Origin: Ophiobolus disseminans | Lineage: Eukaryota; Ascomycota; Dothideomycetes; Pleosporales; Phaeosphaeriaceae | Assembly (NCBI GenBank): GCA_010093685.1 | Contig: MU006240.1 | Span: 702,244 to 766,243 of the forward strand | Direction of reading: 5' to 3' | Length of the DNA: 64,000 bases | Shown here: positions 9,495-20,060 of the stretch, one piece after another | Numbering within the stretch: position 1 is the first letter of the stretch | How the letters are laid out: every line of letters begins with the position of its first letter | Position numbers and translations under genes: made by a program | Notes under the pieces: model-generated | The model's input: the letters and a program-made list of their open reading frames with translations, nothing else | Told to the model about the DNA's origin: nothing | The model's database searches: none

Positions 9495-11681
9495 GTGCCA
9501 ATGGCCCATTCCATCGCTCCGTCCCTGCTCCTCCCCCCGAGCCAACCCAACCCCACCGTCACCGTCACCTCGACTCCTTCGCCCGCCCGCACCCACACGC
9601 CCGCCTCTGACCGCTCGAGCAACAACACCTTCCTCATGTCTGCAAGCCCCGTCCGCAGCCGCAGATCCGCCGTCGAGGGCTACAAGCCCAAGATGATCTC
9701 TACAATTGGCGCCAAGCCCGCCTGTCTCGTCAATGCGTCGGTCACGTACGTCGGCGACGACCAGATCTACGCCTTTGGCGGCTTCGATCAGTACACGGAT
9801 GAGGTGTACAACCACGTCCTTCGTTTGAACCTCACCACTAGGCAGTGGAACCTGGTAGACAACTATGGCGACATCCCGGGGGTACGCATGGGTCACACGG
9901 CGTGTCTGTGGCAGGGAAGCAAGCTGCTCGTCTTTGGAGGAGAGAACGAGCACCGCCAGCACCTTGCCGACGTGATAGTATTCGACCTCAAGACTGCACA
10001 CTGGACCCAGCCCGAACTTCATGGACCTATACCACGTGGTAGAGCTAGACATTCGGCCGTGATACACGACGATAAGCTGTACATCAGCGGAGGCCAGACC
10101 GGCCACGATAGCGTCCTGGACGACATATGCTACCTCGACCTGAAGACATGGACATGGTCTCGCACATGGAGGTTCGTCCCTCGCTACGACCATGCCAGCT
10201 GGATCTGGAACGGCCGCATATGGATCTTTGGAGGTATCAACGACGAGATGGAGAAGAACAATGAGATATGGTGGCTGGACCTCCGTGGCAGCCCTGAGTT
10301 TGAGCATGCCATGAAGTACGGCACCGGCGACCGGCAGCTACTTTCTTCGAGACACCGCTTCCAAGTGCCCGCCTCGGGCCAAATAGCCACTGGCAGTACG
10401 GGCTACACTGCTAACTCAAGTGTGCAATCGTACCATGCCATGAGCTCAAGCCGGTCTCCATATGTCGCACCCGGTTCCATCTCATCGCTCAAATTCCACT
10501 CAAGTCCGAATTTACCCTCCCAGGCCGCCGGTACCCATTTCCACATCTTCTCCTCTGGCTGCATGCTGGACTTCGTCACACCCGCGGAAATGAGCTCTGA
10601 AACCAGCTTATCCAGCTTAGAGCTTGACAGTCTCCGTTGGCAGAAGCTTGCGGATGGAAAGGATCTGTACAGCCCGAACTACCGATGGCACTATTGCACG
10701 ACGAATCCGGAGGGAACACATGCATGGCTGCTGGGAAGCCCAATCGAGTCGGCAGGAGATTCGAACCATAATGGAGAGTATCTCAGCGACGTTCTCGCCA
10801 TTGACCTGCGCAAGTACGGCATCCTAGGAAACGAACTCGCCTCCGACTCACGGTCGAAGATGATGCCCTCTTCCGATGCCAACGTCTCATCGCATCTCAC
10901 AGGTATCGGCGCCGACCTCTCGTTAACATTCGATCAGCCGCCTGAGTCTGGCAGCGGCGCCGACTTCATGATCACAGCCGACCCCGACGATGACGAATAC
11001 GTCGACACCACCTCCGTCACTTCTGGCCCCTCCACAGCCATTGCCCCAATATCCCGGCCCATCCACGTCCACAAGCTCATCCTCCACGCCCGCTGGCCGC
11101 ACTTTGCCCGTCTCTGGTCCGCCCAGATGTCCGAATTTCACTCTAAAAAGATGCACATCCCAGAGCCATACTCTGCGGTCCGCGCTTTCCTCTTCTACCT
11201 CTACACCGATAGCATCGCACCCAACCCCTCCAATGGACCCAGCATCAGCGACGTCGCAGGCATGCTCGTCATGAGCAACATCTACGACATGCCGCGCCTC
11301 CGCCTCTTATGCGTCAACCGCCTCGGCCGCGAGCTCGACACCGAACACGCAGCCGTTATTTGGGAGCGCGCCGCCACGGCTGGAGAAGACTGGCTCAAAC
11401 AACGCGCCGCGGCCTTTTGTCTGCAGAATTGGGGCCGCGTCGTCCGCACATCTGGCTTCCGCAACTTGAATCCCGCATCTATTGTCGAGCTGTGCTGTGA
11501 AGCGTCGCCTGAGTCGCGCATCGTCGGCGGCGAGGACTTGGATCTCCTCGGACAGATTACGGGCCGTCCGTTTGGCGCGGGGAGTGCGCGGAAACGCAGT
11601 CTGGGTTCCGCGGGCGTGTTGACGCAGGGTGAGGATGAGGGCGATGAGGGTGAGGATGAGGATGGTATGGATGTAAATTAG
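9495..11681 (+). CDS. Kelch-repeat plus BTB protein, Ral2/LZTR1-like
   Basis: Single exon, 728 residues from the first ATG. A second in-frame Met at 9636 (MSASPVRSRRS) gives 681 residues and may be the true start, because the preceding 47 residues are Pro/Ser/Thr-rich filler. Kelch repeats fill about residues 65-270, with signatures IYAFGGFDQYTDEVYNHV, LLVFGGENEHRQHLADV, LYISGGQTGHDSVLDDI and IWIFGGINDEMEKNNEIWW. A BTB-like segment follows near 515-620 (VHKLILHARWPHFARLW ... AFLFYLYTDSI). Kelch then BTB is the order seen in LZTR1 and in fission-yeast Ral2, which act in Ras control. The C-terminus is acidic. Orthology to Ral2 is my inference from this architecture. Confidence 0.75.
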   Translation: MPMAHSIAPSLLLPPSQPNPTVTVTSTPSPARTHTPASDRSSNNTFLMSASPVRSRRSAVEGYKPKMISTIGAKPACLVNASVTYVGDDQIYAFGGFDQYTDEVYNHVLRLNLTTRQWNLVDNYGDIPGVRMGHTACLWQGSKLLVFGGENEHRQHLADVIVFDLKTAHWTQPELHGPIPRGRARHSAVIHDDKLYISGGQTGHDSVLDDICYLDLKTWTWSRTWRFVPRYDHASWIWNGRIWIFGGINDEMEKNNEIWWLDLRGSPEFEHAMKYGTGDRQLLSSRHRFQVPASGQIATGSTGYTANSSVQSYHAMSSSRSPYVAPGSISSLKFHSSPNLPSQAAGTHFHIFSSGCMLDFVTPAEMSSETSLSSLELDSLRWQKLADGKDLYSPNYRWHYCTTNPEGTHAWLLGSPIESAGDSNHNGEYLSDVLAIDLRKYGILGNELASDSRSKMMPSSDANVSSHLTGIGADLSLTFDQPPESGSGADFMITADPDDDEYVDTTSVTSGPSTAIAPISRPIHVHKLILHARWPHFARLWSAQMSEFHSKKMHIPEPYSAVRAFLFYLYTDSIAPNPSNGPSISDVAGMLVMSNIYDMPRLRLLCVNRLGRELDTEHAAVIWERAATAGEDWLKQRAAAFCLQNWGRVVRTSGFRNLNPASIVELCCEASPESRIVGGEDLDLLGQITGRPFGAGSARKRSLGSAGVLTQGEDEGDEGEDEDGMDVN

Positions 11682-12280
11682 ATGGTTGCATTTGAGCTGG
11701 GGAGGTATTTTTCTTACTAGTATAGTATTGTCTAGCATGGGCATATTACTTGGCGTGGCGCTGGGGATTTGTGCTTCTGGTTCTATTTCTCTTTTGCTAA
11801 AATGATAACGGGGGATTGGGATGACTGGATTCTTTGCATTGCGCGGGCGTTTGCTTGAGAGGGGCGCTTGATTGACACTCGGCGATGATGATGAGGAGCA
11901 TGATATCCGTCTGTTGGATGCAATGAGCAATGGCTGTTGTCGATGAAATGAAATTTGCATCTTTGGTTTCGTCTCTCTCCGTCGCTGTCCGTCGCTGTCC
12001 GTAGTTCGCGTAAGTAAGATTTCTGGATCTTTGAACGGCTTTGAGAATGAGCTTGAGCAATGAGTTCAATTGCATCTAAATAGTTGCGTTTAAATGACGG
12101 TGATATGTGCAGTTTGCGTACCTCTCTTAAATTCTATGTGGTGAATTAGCTGTTTTCACCAAGTCAAGTCAGTTCGTAAGCCATCACAAGCCCACTCCAG
12201 AATACATTTCCATTTGCTGAAAGTAATGCCATTATGGTATCGCAATACGTATTCGTAATCATTCAAGACTGTGGGGAAAT
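11682..12280. other. Intergenic region between convergent genes
   Basis: Holds the 3' ends of the kelch-BTB gene and of the DSK2 transcription unit. A short direct repeat of GTCCGTCGCT lies near 11981-12000. No gene seen. Confidence 0.4.
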
Positions 12281-12586
12281 CTAATCTGGCCCACGAAAAG
12301 GTCCATCCCGGTAATAATTCCTCGCCTCGCGCTCGCATGCTTCAAAGAAACGATCCTGATCTTCAGCCAGGTCTTCGAAGCCTGAGTCGACGTCTTTTAT
12401 CTCGGCGTCAGCATCAGAATTCTACTCCTCGTCAGAGAAGAAGTCGAACGGGTCGTTTCCATCGTAGCTGTCGAGATCGGGGTCCGGGTCTTCGCATATC
12501 GGGTGCTGCGGAGATGGGTCGTTGCTACTTATTACATCATCCCGCGGTACCCATGTGCCCGCGCAGCTCGACCATGGGGAATCAAC
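12281..12586 (-). other. 101-codon open frame in phase with DSK2, after its stop
   Basis: Directly after the DSK2 stop (UAG at 12589-12587) the same frame stays open for 101 codons to a second UAG at 12283-12281. The second half is strongly acidic and coding-like (for example AEIKDVDSGFEDLAEDQDRF and then EACEREARNYYRDG). DSK2 is already complete at its UBA domain, so this is either chance, a decayed neighbouring gene fused by frame, or a readthrough extension. In another frame the stretch at about 12480-12423 reads DLDSYDGNDPFDFFSDEE, which also looks protein-like. That hints at an old gene carrying small indels. Confidence 0.25.
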
Positions 12587-14041
12587 CTATGCTCCGCCGT
12601 TGAGCAGATACTCGATCGCGCCCTGGACGTTTCCGCCACTGCGCCTTAATGCAGACACGTTCCGGTCGAACTCGTAGAAGCCCATTTCGTTGAGCTGTGC
12701 GAGTTGGCTCTGGTAGATCTCCTCTGGTGGTCGGGTGTCTGCTGGTGCTGGTGGCTGAGCACCGAATCCGCCTCCTCCAAAGCCACCACCTTGGAGAAGA
12801 GCGGCGAAGGGGTTTGCTCCACCGGGATTTGCGCCTGCATTTCCGCCCATGCCTCCTTCCATCATCTGAATCGATTGCAGCATTTGTTGCATGGCTTGTG
12901 GGTTCTGCATCATGTTTTGGGCCATGCCTGCAAGCGGGTTCGCTGCCGGTGCTGCTGCACCATCATGTGGCGGTTGTGTCGGTGTGTTTGCGTTTGCGCC
13001 AGTATTGTTTTGCTGTTGTGGAGCGAAGGGGTTTGCGCCTCCTGTGAAAAGGCTAGCGAAGGGGTTGGGTTGTGCGCCTCCAGCTGCACCCCCGCCGAAT
13101 GCTGCGAACGGATCGGTTGCGCCTGTGGTGTTGGGCTGGTTTGGTGTCGCGGTGGTGCCTCCGCCTGTCGCAGTTGCGCTGGGCTGTGGTGTGTTGTCAG
13201 TCGCACCAGGAGCTGGGAAACTGGAGCCACCACGGCCTTGGCCATTTCGGTCCATCGCTCGCTGCATCTGCAGTTGCATGCGGATCATCTCCGGGCTGAA
13301 CATCATGCGGCGCGTCTCTGGATTCCTGATCATTTCTTGGAGCATTGGGTTGTCGCGGATCTGTCACATGTCAGACGAAGGCGTTGGTGAAGTAAAAACA
13401 AAGACGTACCATTGGGTTCTGCATCATCATGTCGACAACCGCAGGGTTGTTCATGGCCTCATTCATCTGTGTCAAAAACATTGGATTCTCCATCATCTCA
13501 AGCATGTTGTCCTGTGTTGGTGGAGGGCCCATCTACATGACATTAGTGTGACGCTCTCTCCAAAAAGGCATGTACTTACTCCTCCATCTGGGCCAAACAT
13601 GTCCATGCCAGGCAGGCCATGGAAGCCAGCGTAGCGGGCGCCAGTCAGACCCGCAAGGGGGTTGTTCCCTGTCCCTGCGGCGATGTTGGTGGGTACTTGG
13701 GGTGCCGGTGAGCCGGTTGCCCCAGTGGTGCTCGATGTGCCCTGGCTCGCCGGGTTCTGCCTCGCATTGCTCGCAGCGCCCTTGACGAGGTGTATTGTGT
13801 GCCCGTCTTTGATCTTGACACCGCCGAGCGTGTCGGGGTCCTTCAGCACGCGGCCCGAGTATATCAGTCGTTGCCGCTCGGCGGGAATGTCGGTGTATTC
13901 GGACGTGGATAGCTTGGTCTTGAGGTCGCCTACTGTGGTGGCGGTCGGCAGTGTGAGGACATGCTTCTGGTCGTTGGCAGCCTTGACGTTGAAGGTGACC
14001 TGCGAGTCATCCGTGGACGTGGTGGCGGCGTCGTCGGCCAT
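12587..14041 (-). CDS. DSK2: Dsk2/ubiquilin, UBL-UBA proteasome shuttle factor
   Basis: Three exons on the minus strand: 14041-13580, 13532-13410 and 13360-12587, with introns of 47 and 49 bases and clean GT..AG ends (GTAAGT, GTACGT). The product has 451-452 residues. The ubiquitin-like domain covers about residues 14-88 (RQRLIYSGRVLKDPDTLGG). Met/Asn/Pro-rich STI1 segments follow (NPMFLTQMNEAMNNPAVVD, NPMLQEMIRNPETRRMM). A Gly/Ala/Asn/Pro-rich middle leads to a C-terminal UBA (LAQLNEMGFYEFDRNVSALR, ending IEYLLNGGA). Ubiquilins bind ubiquitinated clients through the UBA and the proteasome through the UBL, and also act in ER-associated degradation. Exon phases are 0 and 0. An unusual in-frame open stretch follows the stop codon. 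Confidence 0.93.
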
Positions 14042-14554
14042 GGTGTATGTGTTGCGATGTGTGGTTCGATCCAGCGATGGGAGAGCCTCGTGTTGATGGC
14101 GGGGTTGGAATGGCCCGGGATTGCGATAAGTTGAAAAGTAATACGGAGAGGTTGCAAGTGGACGGTTGTTGACGACTTGGTTTGCTCGAGGTCTTCAGAA
14201 GTAGCGGCGTGCACTTGGACGCCGTTAGAAGGCCGCAGAAGGCGCAGGCGTCAGTCGCTTCCCTGTTGTCGTGCGTCATTAGCGCAAGCTGCCCGTCCGC
14301 CGCTGACTAACCAAGCCCCGCCAAGAATGAGTGGGAGGAAGGAGCGGCCGGGGAAGGATGATGAGTGCCGAGGCAACTCACGAGCGGAGAGTCCTCGGTG
14401 GATTCAGACTTCCCGACGCGCCATTATGTGGCTTCACTCCGCCTACCGGCCTCACTATAGAGTCTTTTTGGTTGATTCAGGTTGACTTGACTTCGTCTCT
14501 AGTTTAGCTTCATCGCAATTTGCACTTCTATCAGCCATTGCCTCACATCCCAAG

Positions 14555-15680
14555 ATGAAGGGCATACAGATCAAGGAATATGTGAAGGTAGCTACCACTC
14601 TCCAAGCCACTCCCTGACATCCGTATCCTAACATTGTCAGGGACCCGAAGACCTCGTGGTGACCTCGCACCCCATGCCCACGCCCAAAGCCGCCGAATAC
14701 CTAATCGCCATCCACGCCTCGGCCACAAACTTCTTCGACCTGCTCCAGATCCGCGGAAAGTACCAACACCAGCCCGCCTTCCCCTGGATTGCCGGCTCAG
14801 AGTTCTCTGGCGTCGTCTTACAAGCCCCGACCTCTCTACCAGGCGGCCAGACGCCCAAGTTCAAGGCGGGCGACAAGGTGTTTGGAGCGAGTCAGGGTGG
14901 ATATGCGACGCACATTGTGTGTACCGAGGAGCGACTAAAGGGCGTACCAGAAGGGTGGAGTTTTGCCGATGCAGCGGGCGTCTTCGTCACCGCACCAACG
15001 AGCTATGCTGGGTTAGTTGTTCGAGCGGGTATCAAGAAAGGCATAGCACACCTATCCAGCCCCTCCTCAAATGCAATATTAACACAAGTACAGGCGACTG
15101 GGTCCTCGTCCACGCCGCAGCAGGCGGCGTTGGCCTCGCCGCCGTCCAAATCGCCAAAGCCTTCGGCGCAACCGTCATCGCAACCGCTGGAACCCAACAC
15201 AAGCAAGACGTCGCGCGCTCCTTCGGCGCAGACTACTCTATCGACTACCGCCAAAAGGACTGGCCCGAGCAAGTCAAGAAACTCACACCCAAAGGCCGCG
15301 GCGTAGACATCGTATACGACCCGGTCGGCCTGATCGCACAGTCCATGAAATGCACTGCGTGGAACGGCCGGCTCCTTGTTGTAGGCTTCGCGGCCGGCGA
15401 TATCGAGAAAATGGCTACGAATCGCATTTTGCTTAAGAATGTGTCTGTTGTGGGTTTGCATTGGGGCGCTTATGCTATCAATGAGCCTGAGATGCAGGAC
15501 GTGGTGTGGGATGGTATCTTCGACTTGGTTAAGCAGGGCAAGTATAGAGGGACAGCGTACACGGATAGGGAGTTTGTTGGTCTGGATAGCGTGCCTGCGG
15601 CGTTGAAGGCGCTGGGTGGAAGGGATAGTTGGGGCAAGGTGGTGGTTAAAGTACCTCAGGAGGGGGAGAGTAAGATATAG
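14555..15680 (+). CDS. Quinone-oxidoreductase-like MDR protein
   Basis: Best model has three exons, 14555-14587, 14641-15040 and 15094-15680, giving 339 residues. Exon 1 encodes MKGIQIKEYVK and joins to GPEDLVV. The second intron needs a GC donor (AAAG then GCATAG). That joins GIKK to GDWVLVHAAAGGVG, the unbroken fold expected in the medium-chain dehydrogenase/reductase family. A GT donor at 15029 is possible but deletes four conserved positions. The Rossmann motif is HAAAGGVGLAAVQIAKAFGA, and there is no structural zinc Cys cluster. This places it with NADPH:quinone reductases (Zta1/QOR-like), cytosolic enzymes that reduce quinones or enals. The substrate cannot be read from sequence. Confidence 0.82.
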
Positions 15681-16229
15681 TATATGATCTCGAGTTGGGG
15701 TAGCTATATAAGACGGTATTCGTGGATGGAACGACGACATCAGCCAGCGCGCGTCTCGAAAAGTGAATTTGGATTTGACTTCCGCCAGTCAATGTCAACT
15801 CCTTGTGAGGCAGAACATATTCGCATGCGATTCCGTTCGAAACACTCGTAGCTGACCGAGGTGTGACAGCACGACTGCGAAAGCTGTGTGAGAATAGGCA
15901 ATGCGCACTGTGCTAGCACGACATCACATCACGTTCACAACTCCAAAACCGCAAGGTAAATAAGTACTATTTCAGATATGTGATGAGTAATCAGTGAGTT
16001 GCAATGACTCTACTGGTTTTCTATTTAACAAGATCACTACCACAGTAACCATCAATCTCGGAGCTCGTTCGTCTACATGCTATAAACCACCACCGCAATT
16101 TCAAGTCGCCCGGTAATTGTAACTCAGCTATTTAGCAATTACATGCCCATATGCCGCAGACCGATACAAAAGCTAGTATTCGTCTATAAACCGCCACCAA
16201 TTCTACAACCACCAAATCGTCTCCTCCAT
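15681..16229. other. Intergenic region between convergent genes
   Basis: AT-richer spacer holding the 3' ends of the oxidoreductase gene and the kinase-domain gene. No gene or repeat recognised. Confidence 0.5.
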
Positions 16230-17834
16230 TCACGCCTCCAAAACCCGCCCAATCTCCCCCTTCATGAACTCCTCTGCCCGCGGCCACCCCTTCCCAAGCA
16301 TCATCAACACCCGCTCCACACTCCCCCACCTCCTAAAATTCCCACACTCCACCAGTAACTTCTTAACAAGATCCTGCGCATCCCCACCCCCGCCCAGCTG
16401 CGCCACATCCATGACCGCGCAGTACATCGCCGACTTGGCCGTATATTTAGCCTCCGGGCAGCCCGTCTCCTCCATTGCTTGAGCGTAGACGGCGCGGTAG
16501 CGATCGAGCTGCCACGACATGTAGGGCGACTCGGTGGGGTCGTATTTGGCTTCCCAGTCCTGAGTAAGGAAAGAGGGGAGAGAGGCGTAGCCAGCGCAGC
16601 GCGGGACGGTGGTGCAGCCGTCCCAGTCTAGGAGGCCGGTTACGTTTCCATCAGCGTCGACGAGTATATTTTGGAAGTCGAGGTCGGGGTGGCGCAGGAC
16701 GAAGGACTCGGTGCTTGAGGGGGTAGCGACGGAGTGGGAGATGGCTGGGTGCGCGTATATGATGTCAAGCACTTTCCGGACGCCAATGCGGATTAGGCGG
16801 TCGAAGTAGTGGAGGCCTTCTGTTGGGGGTGAGAGGGGCCAGAGGGCGTCGAGCTGGGTGGTCATGTAGGCTGTGCTGGAGGTGAATGGGCCGTAGGGGT
16901 AGGTTTGCTCGAGGTCGGGGTTGGTGAAGTCGAACTAGGACGGGTGCTTTCAGCGGAATTGAGGGCCAATCTCGACTTCTCCGCCAGAATAAGTGTTGAT
17001 GAAATCTGGTCTGCCGATTTTGTCAAAGGAGAAGGACTGGAGTTCTGACATGACTTTTGCGAGCGATTGCAACATGTTGACCCGCTTCTTTTCCGTCTCT
17101 TCCAAGATGTCGTCCGCGGTGATGTGGTTCCGCTTCTCGTTATCCTCGAACCACAACTTGTTTGACGGTACTCCTGGAAGTCGCCGCATCATTATGTAAG
17201 GCACCCCAAGTTCGCCATCGAAAGATGAGTCGCTAGCGATGTTCTCGGGTACGGGAATGTTCGTATGCCTGTGGAGATGCTGTATGATTTCGATCTCCGC
17301 GTCCATGGTTTCCATATTGCTCTTCTGCCAGCGTGCTCGGGTTCCAATCGCAGGAACTTTGATGACATAGACTCCTTCTGTCTCTTCTTCGTAGACACGG
17401 AGGATGACGACATGATGAAATCCGCCTTCGAAACGCGCGAGGATGTCGCAGTCTTCGTCGGGGTCCAGGCGATATCCCGGCTTTTCAGTGTACATGGTAG
17501 CAACGTGCTTGAAGCGATCATCGTGAATCGCACGGATGGGTTCCCAGTCATGGCGATCTTTGTACTGCTTCGTCTCGAGGGGGACGTCCTTGACATGATT
17601 CGAGATATTGGCATTGTTCGCAGCCTCGACCTGGTTCTGGCTCGATTCTATGTCTTCCGACGAGTGACCCTCATTGCTCAGACCATCTGAGATTCCGTGA
17701 TCCTCGTCACCTCCAGCCAGTTTTTGCTCCTCGTGACGTTCAACATTGTGAGAATTCGTCTCTGGTGAGATCGAACCAGAAGTATGTGTTGAAACATTGT
17801 TGCAGTCCGAGTCACCTACAGGCTGTGGAGCCAT
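16230..17834 (-). pseudogene. Aminoglycoside-phosphotransferase-type (APH) kinase-domain gene with in-frame stops
   Basis: From the Met at 17834 the frame encodes an APH/choline-kinase-type fold. It has an ATP-binding lobe with VYVIKVPAIGTRARW and a hinge GVPYIMMRRLPGVPSNKLW. The catalytic loop is HPDLDFQNILVDADG and the metal-binding motif LLDWDG. The catalytic residues are intact but lie after a UGA (16952-16950) and a UAG (16937-16935), both in the same frame. A 42-base intron (16976-16935, donor GTCGAG) would remove both stops. It has a poor donor and would delete the EIGP segment that the family usually keeps. Nonsense mutation therefore looks more likely than splicing to me. Fungal members are poorly characterised small-molecule kinases. 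The frame continues upstream through a third stop into the ORF at 17904-18509. Confidence 0.6.
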
Positions 17835-17903
17835 GTGATGCTGTCGTATACCGACAGAAGATTGTGAGCTGTCGCTTTTTGGAACATCGCTTTCCTGGCT
17901 ATC

Positions 17904-18509
17904 CTAAGAGTTTTCGGAGCTTGTGCTCGGAAAGTTCGAAGAAAACAAGTGCTTAAAGCGATTACCAACCGCGGCGCCCGCAAGGGGAGGGTCATTTTCC
18001 AAACACTGAGATGGAGCGGCGTCGAGGAGCGCACTTACAGACGCCACATTGTCAATGCACAACTGCGCCACATCTTTCAGATTGATGGTGATGGGCTCCA
18101 CAAAGTGCTTCGCGAACCGTTCTTCGGACGCGACCTCGGCTGATATATCTTCAGAAAGGCCTTGATCGTGTGCGTCTTTGACCCCGTTCCCGACTGGTGA
18201 GGACTCGTTGGGCATCTGCTGGTTGAACGAGTTTGGTGTTCCTGCATGCAGTCGTGAACACGTCAACGCAGTGTGCACCACACTATTAGACGGAAGATCC
18301 TGAGACTTTGTCAGGGGTAATGATATGCCTAGCCATGGCTGCGACCGACGAGCAGGTGTATCAGCGCGAGAAAGCTGGGCGCCTTCAAAGAGCCGGTAGA
18401 TATTTTGAAACGCGGACTTGAGATCGAACATCATATTTGCGAACGAGTTGCGGCTCGCAGTGTTGAAGCCTGCCAACCAGTTTTGGAAATTGGTGGAAGA
18501 AGGAAGCAT
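17904..18509 (-). CDS. Ser-rich N-terminal part of the kinase-domain gene, or separate small protein
   Basis: 201 codons from Met 18509 to UAG at 17906-17904. No domain recognised. It lies in the same frame as the APH-type ORF. The residues on both sides of the stop are one continuous Ser/Asp-rich linker (STSSENS before, DSQESDVPKSDSSQSS after). This suggests that the two were a single protein of about 760 codons. A 66-base in-frame intron ending at that UAG is conceivable, but its donor (GTTGGT) is weak. If independent, it is an orphan. Confidence 0.45.
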   Translation of the reverse strand: MLPSSTNFQNWLAGFNTASRNSFANMMFDLKSAFQNIYRLFEGAQLSRADTPARRSQPWLGISLPLTKSQDLPSNSVVHTALTCSRLHAGTPNSFNQQMPNESSPVGNGVKDAHDQGLSEDISAEVASEERFAKHFVEPITINLKDVAQLCIDNVASVSALLDAAPSQCLENDPPLAGAAVGNRFKHLFSSNFPSTSSENS

Positions 18510-18874
18510 TCAGTTTATATGCTGGTTTGGAGTCGCTAGCTTAGCGAGTGAATGTACAGATCACACCAAACGCCTTTGTGAAGTGATGTAGCGATATTCC
18601 ATGCAGTGCAGTGACAAGATGAGCTCCAGTGATGGCAGCGTCAACTTATACGATCTGAATATGTCGCTTCACAAGGACGCAACATTCCTTGCGTCAACCT
18701 GATAAAGTCAGCGCCTCTCTGCCCTTGACAGTTGTGCTCGGGGATTGGTAGCTCCTTATTTCTGTTCTTACAATGAGACATCAATAATTTTCAATGGGGA
18801 TAAGTAGCATGACTATGAAGCATATGGTCGGCTATCACGCTTTAGTCCTTGATCACGAACCAATACAGTGATGT
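18510..18874. other. Intergenic region between divergent genes
   Basis: Divergent promoter space between the kinase-domain locus (minus) and the next gene (plus). No gene seen. Confidence 0.45.
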
Positions 18875-19078
18875 TTGGAAGTCGAGGCACTTCCACAGTC
18901 GCTCGCCGCTGTTTCACGTAACATAAATCACTCCTCTCTCTGTACTTCCGAAGGGTTCAGGATACCTTGGGTTACTCCTTACCACGCAGCACAACTCTCC
19001 TCTACATCAACTTTGCTTGCTAATAAAGTCAACTTTACACCTTTCATCAGAGTTGTCAACCTAACAAGTCGAAAAAAC

Positions 19079-20060
19079 ATGGTCAAACACAATTTCGATC
19101 TCCCTGAGTTGTGGGGAAAGTATTACGTCGAAGGAATGAAGTCTGGATCCATATCCAAGATGCGCAACATAATGAATGGATATGTGGATAAAGAGGGACA
19201 TCATTGTCGTAAGTACCCCAATCCAGGGAGTCCCATAAATCTGTACTGACTGTCCATAGCTGTTTGTAACGCGGCGATGAAGCCTGATTGTATCAAAGAA
19301 TTAGTAAGTGTCATGAACATGTTCGTTGGCAAGAAGTTTAACTAACCTGATATAGCATATGGTGTTTTGTCTTGTTCTCGTCTCCGATTCAGACGGCAAA
19401 GGAGGTTTGCAAGCGTCCATCTGTGGAAATCGCTTCCCACCCAAGAGTCCGAAGGGCTGCGGCATACACCCCTATTCCGAGGGACACAATGCGTGCATAA
19501 AAGCCGCTTGGAAGGGCGAAGACCATCAGATGCCGAATTGGCTACCTCACTGGGCTCCAGGATTCGTCTACGTCGAGTCAGGACCACGTAGCAAGAAGCG
19601 GGCTAAGAAATTAGAGAAAGCAACGGAAGATGAACCCTTCAAGTCTACCGCCAAAGGTATCATGCGATCTACACGAGCTGTCAACGAGCTTAACAAGATG
19701 ATCTTCTCCACGGATGTTCCTGCCATGCCTTCGCCAGAATCGATGGAAGCTGCACTTATGCTAGCCAAGATGGGCGCCATGGCTTTAAATGGCACTACTA
19801 ACTTAGGACAGGCTGGTAGGCCGAAGATGAAGATCGAGTTAACCTCGGAGGAAAAACGGGCGCCCGACAATTGGAGAATCTACGAAGACCGCAAGCAGGA
19901 ACAACTTGCTCTGGAAAATCAGAGAGCCGCATTGAAGAAAGCAATAGCGAAAGAAGACAAGGACCTGGAGGAAATGGCTACGCATACTAAGCGTGGCAAA
20001 GGTCGTCGGAAGCAGTCTTTTGCACTACCTGCTTCTGCAATCAGTAGGCGCAATCACTGA
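19079..20060 (+). CDS. Hypothetical protein with N-terminal Cys/His cluster and C-terminal coiled coil
   Basis: Three exons: 19079-19208, 19260-19303 and 19356-20060, with introns of 51 and 52 bases and good GTAAGT donors. The product has 292 residues. An in-frame ATG at 18875 would add 68 residues, but that stretch looks like leader. Splicing creates HHCPVCNAAMKPDCIKEL and then VFC, a C-x2-C-x7-C-x8-C pattern that could bind one zinc ion. Further Cys/His pairs follow (GCGIHPYSEGHNAC). The last 60 residues are charged and helical (KQEQLALENQRAALKKAIAK), a probable coiled coil, with a basic patch KRGKGRRK that could be a nuclear signal. I do not recognise the family. Confidence 0.65.

Noticed and set aside
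12697..13634. Plus-strand frames up to 247 codons across DSK2
   Set aside because: Cys/Gly/Val-rich antisense shadow of the Gly/Ala/Asn-rich ubiquilin exons.
16935..16976. 42-base intron in the APH-type gene
   Set aside because: Possible, but the donor GTCGAG is poor, the length is below all other introns here, and it would remove a segment that the family keeps. Kept only as an alternative.
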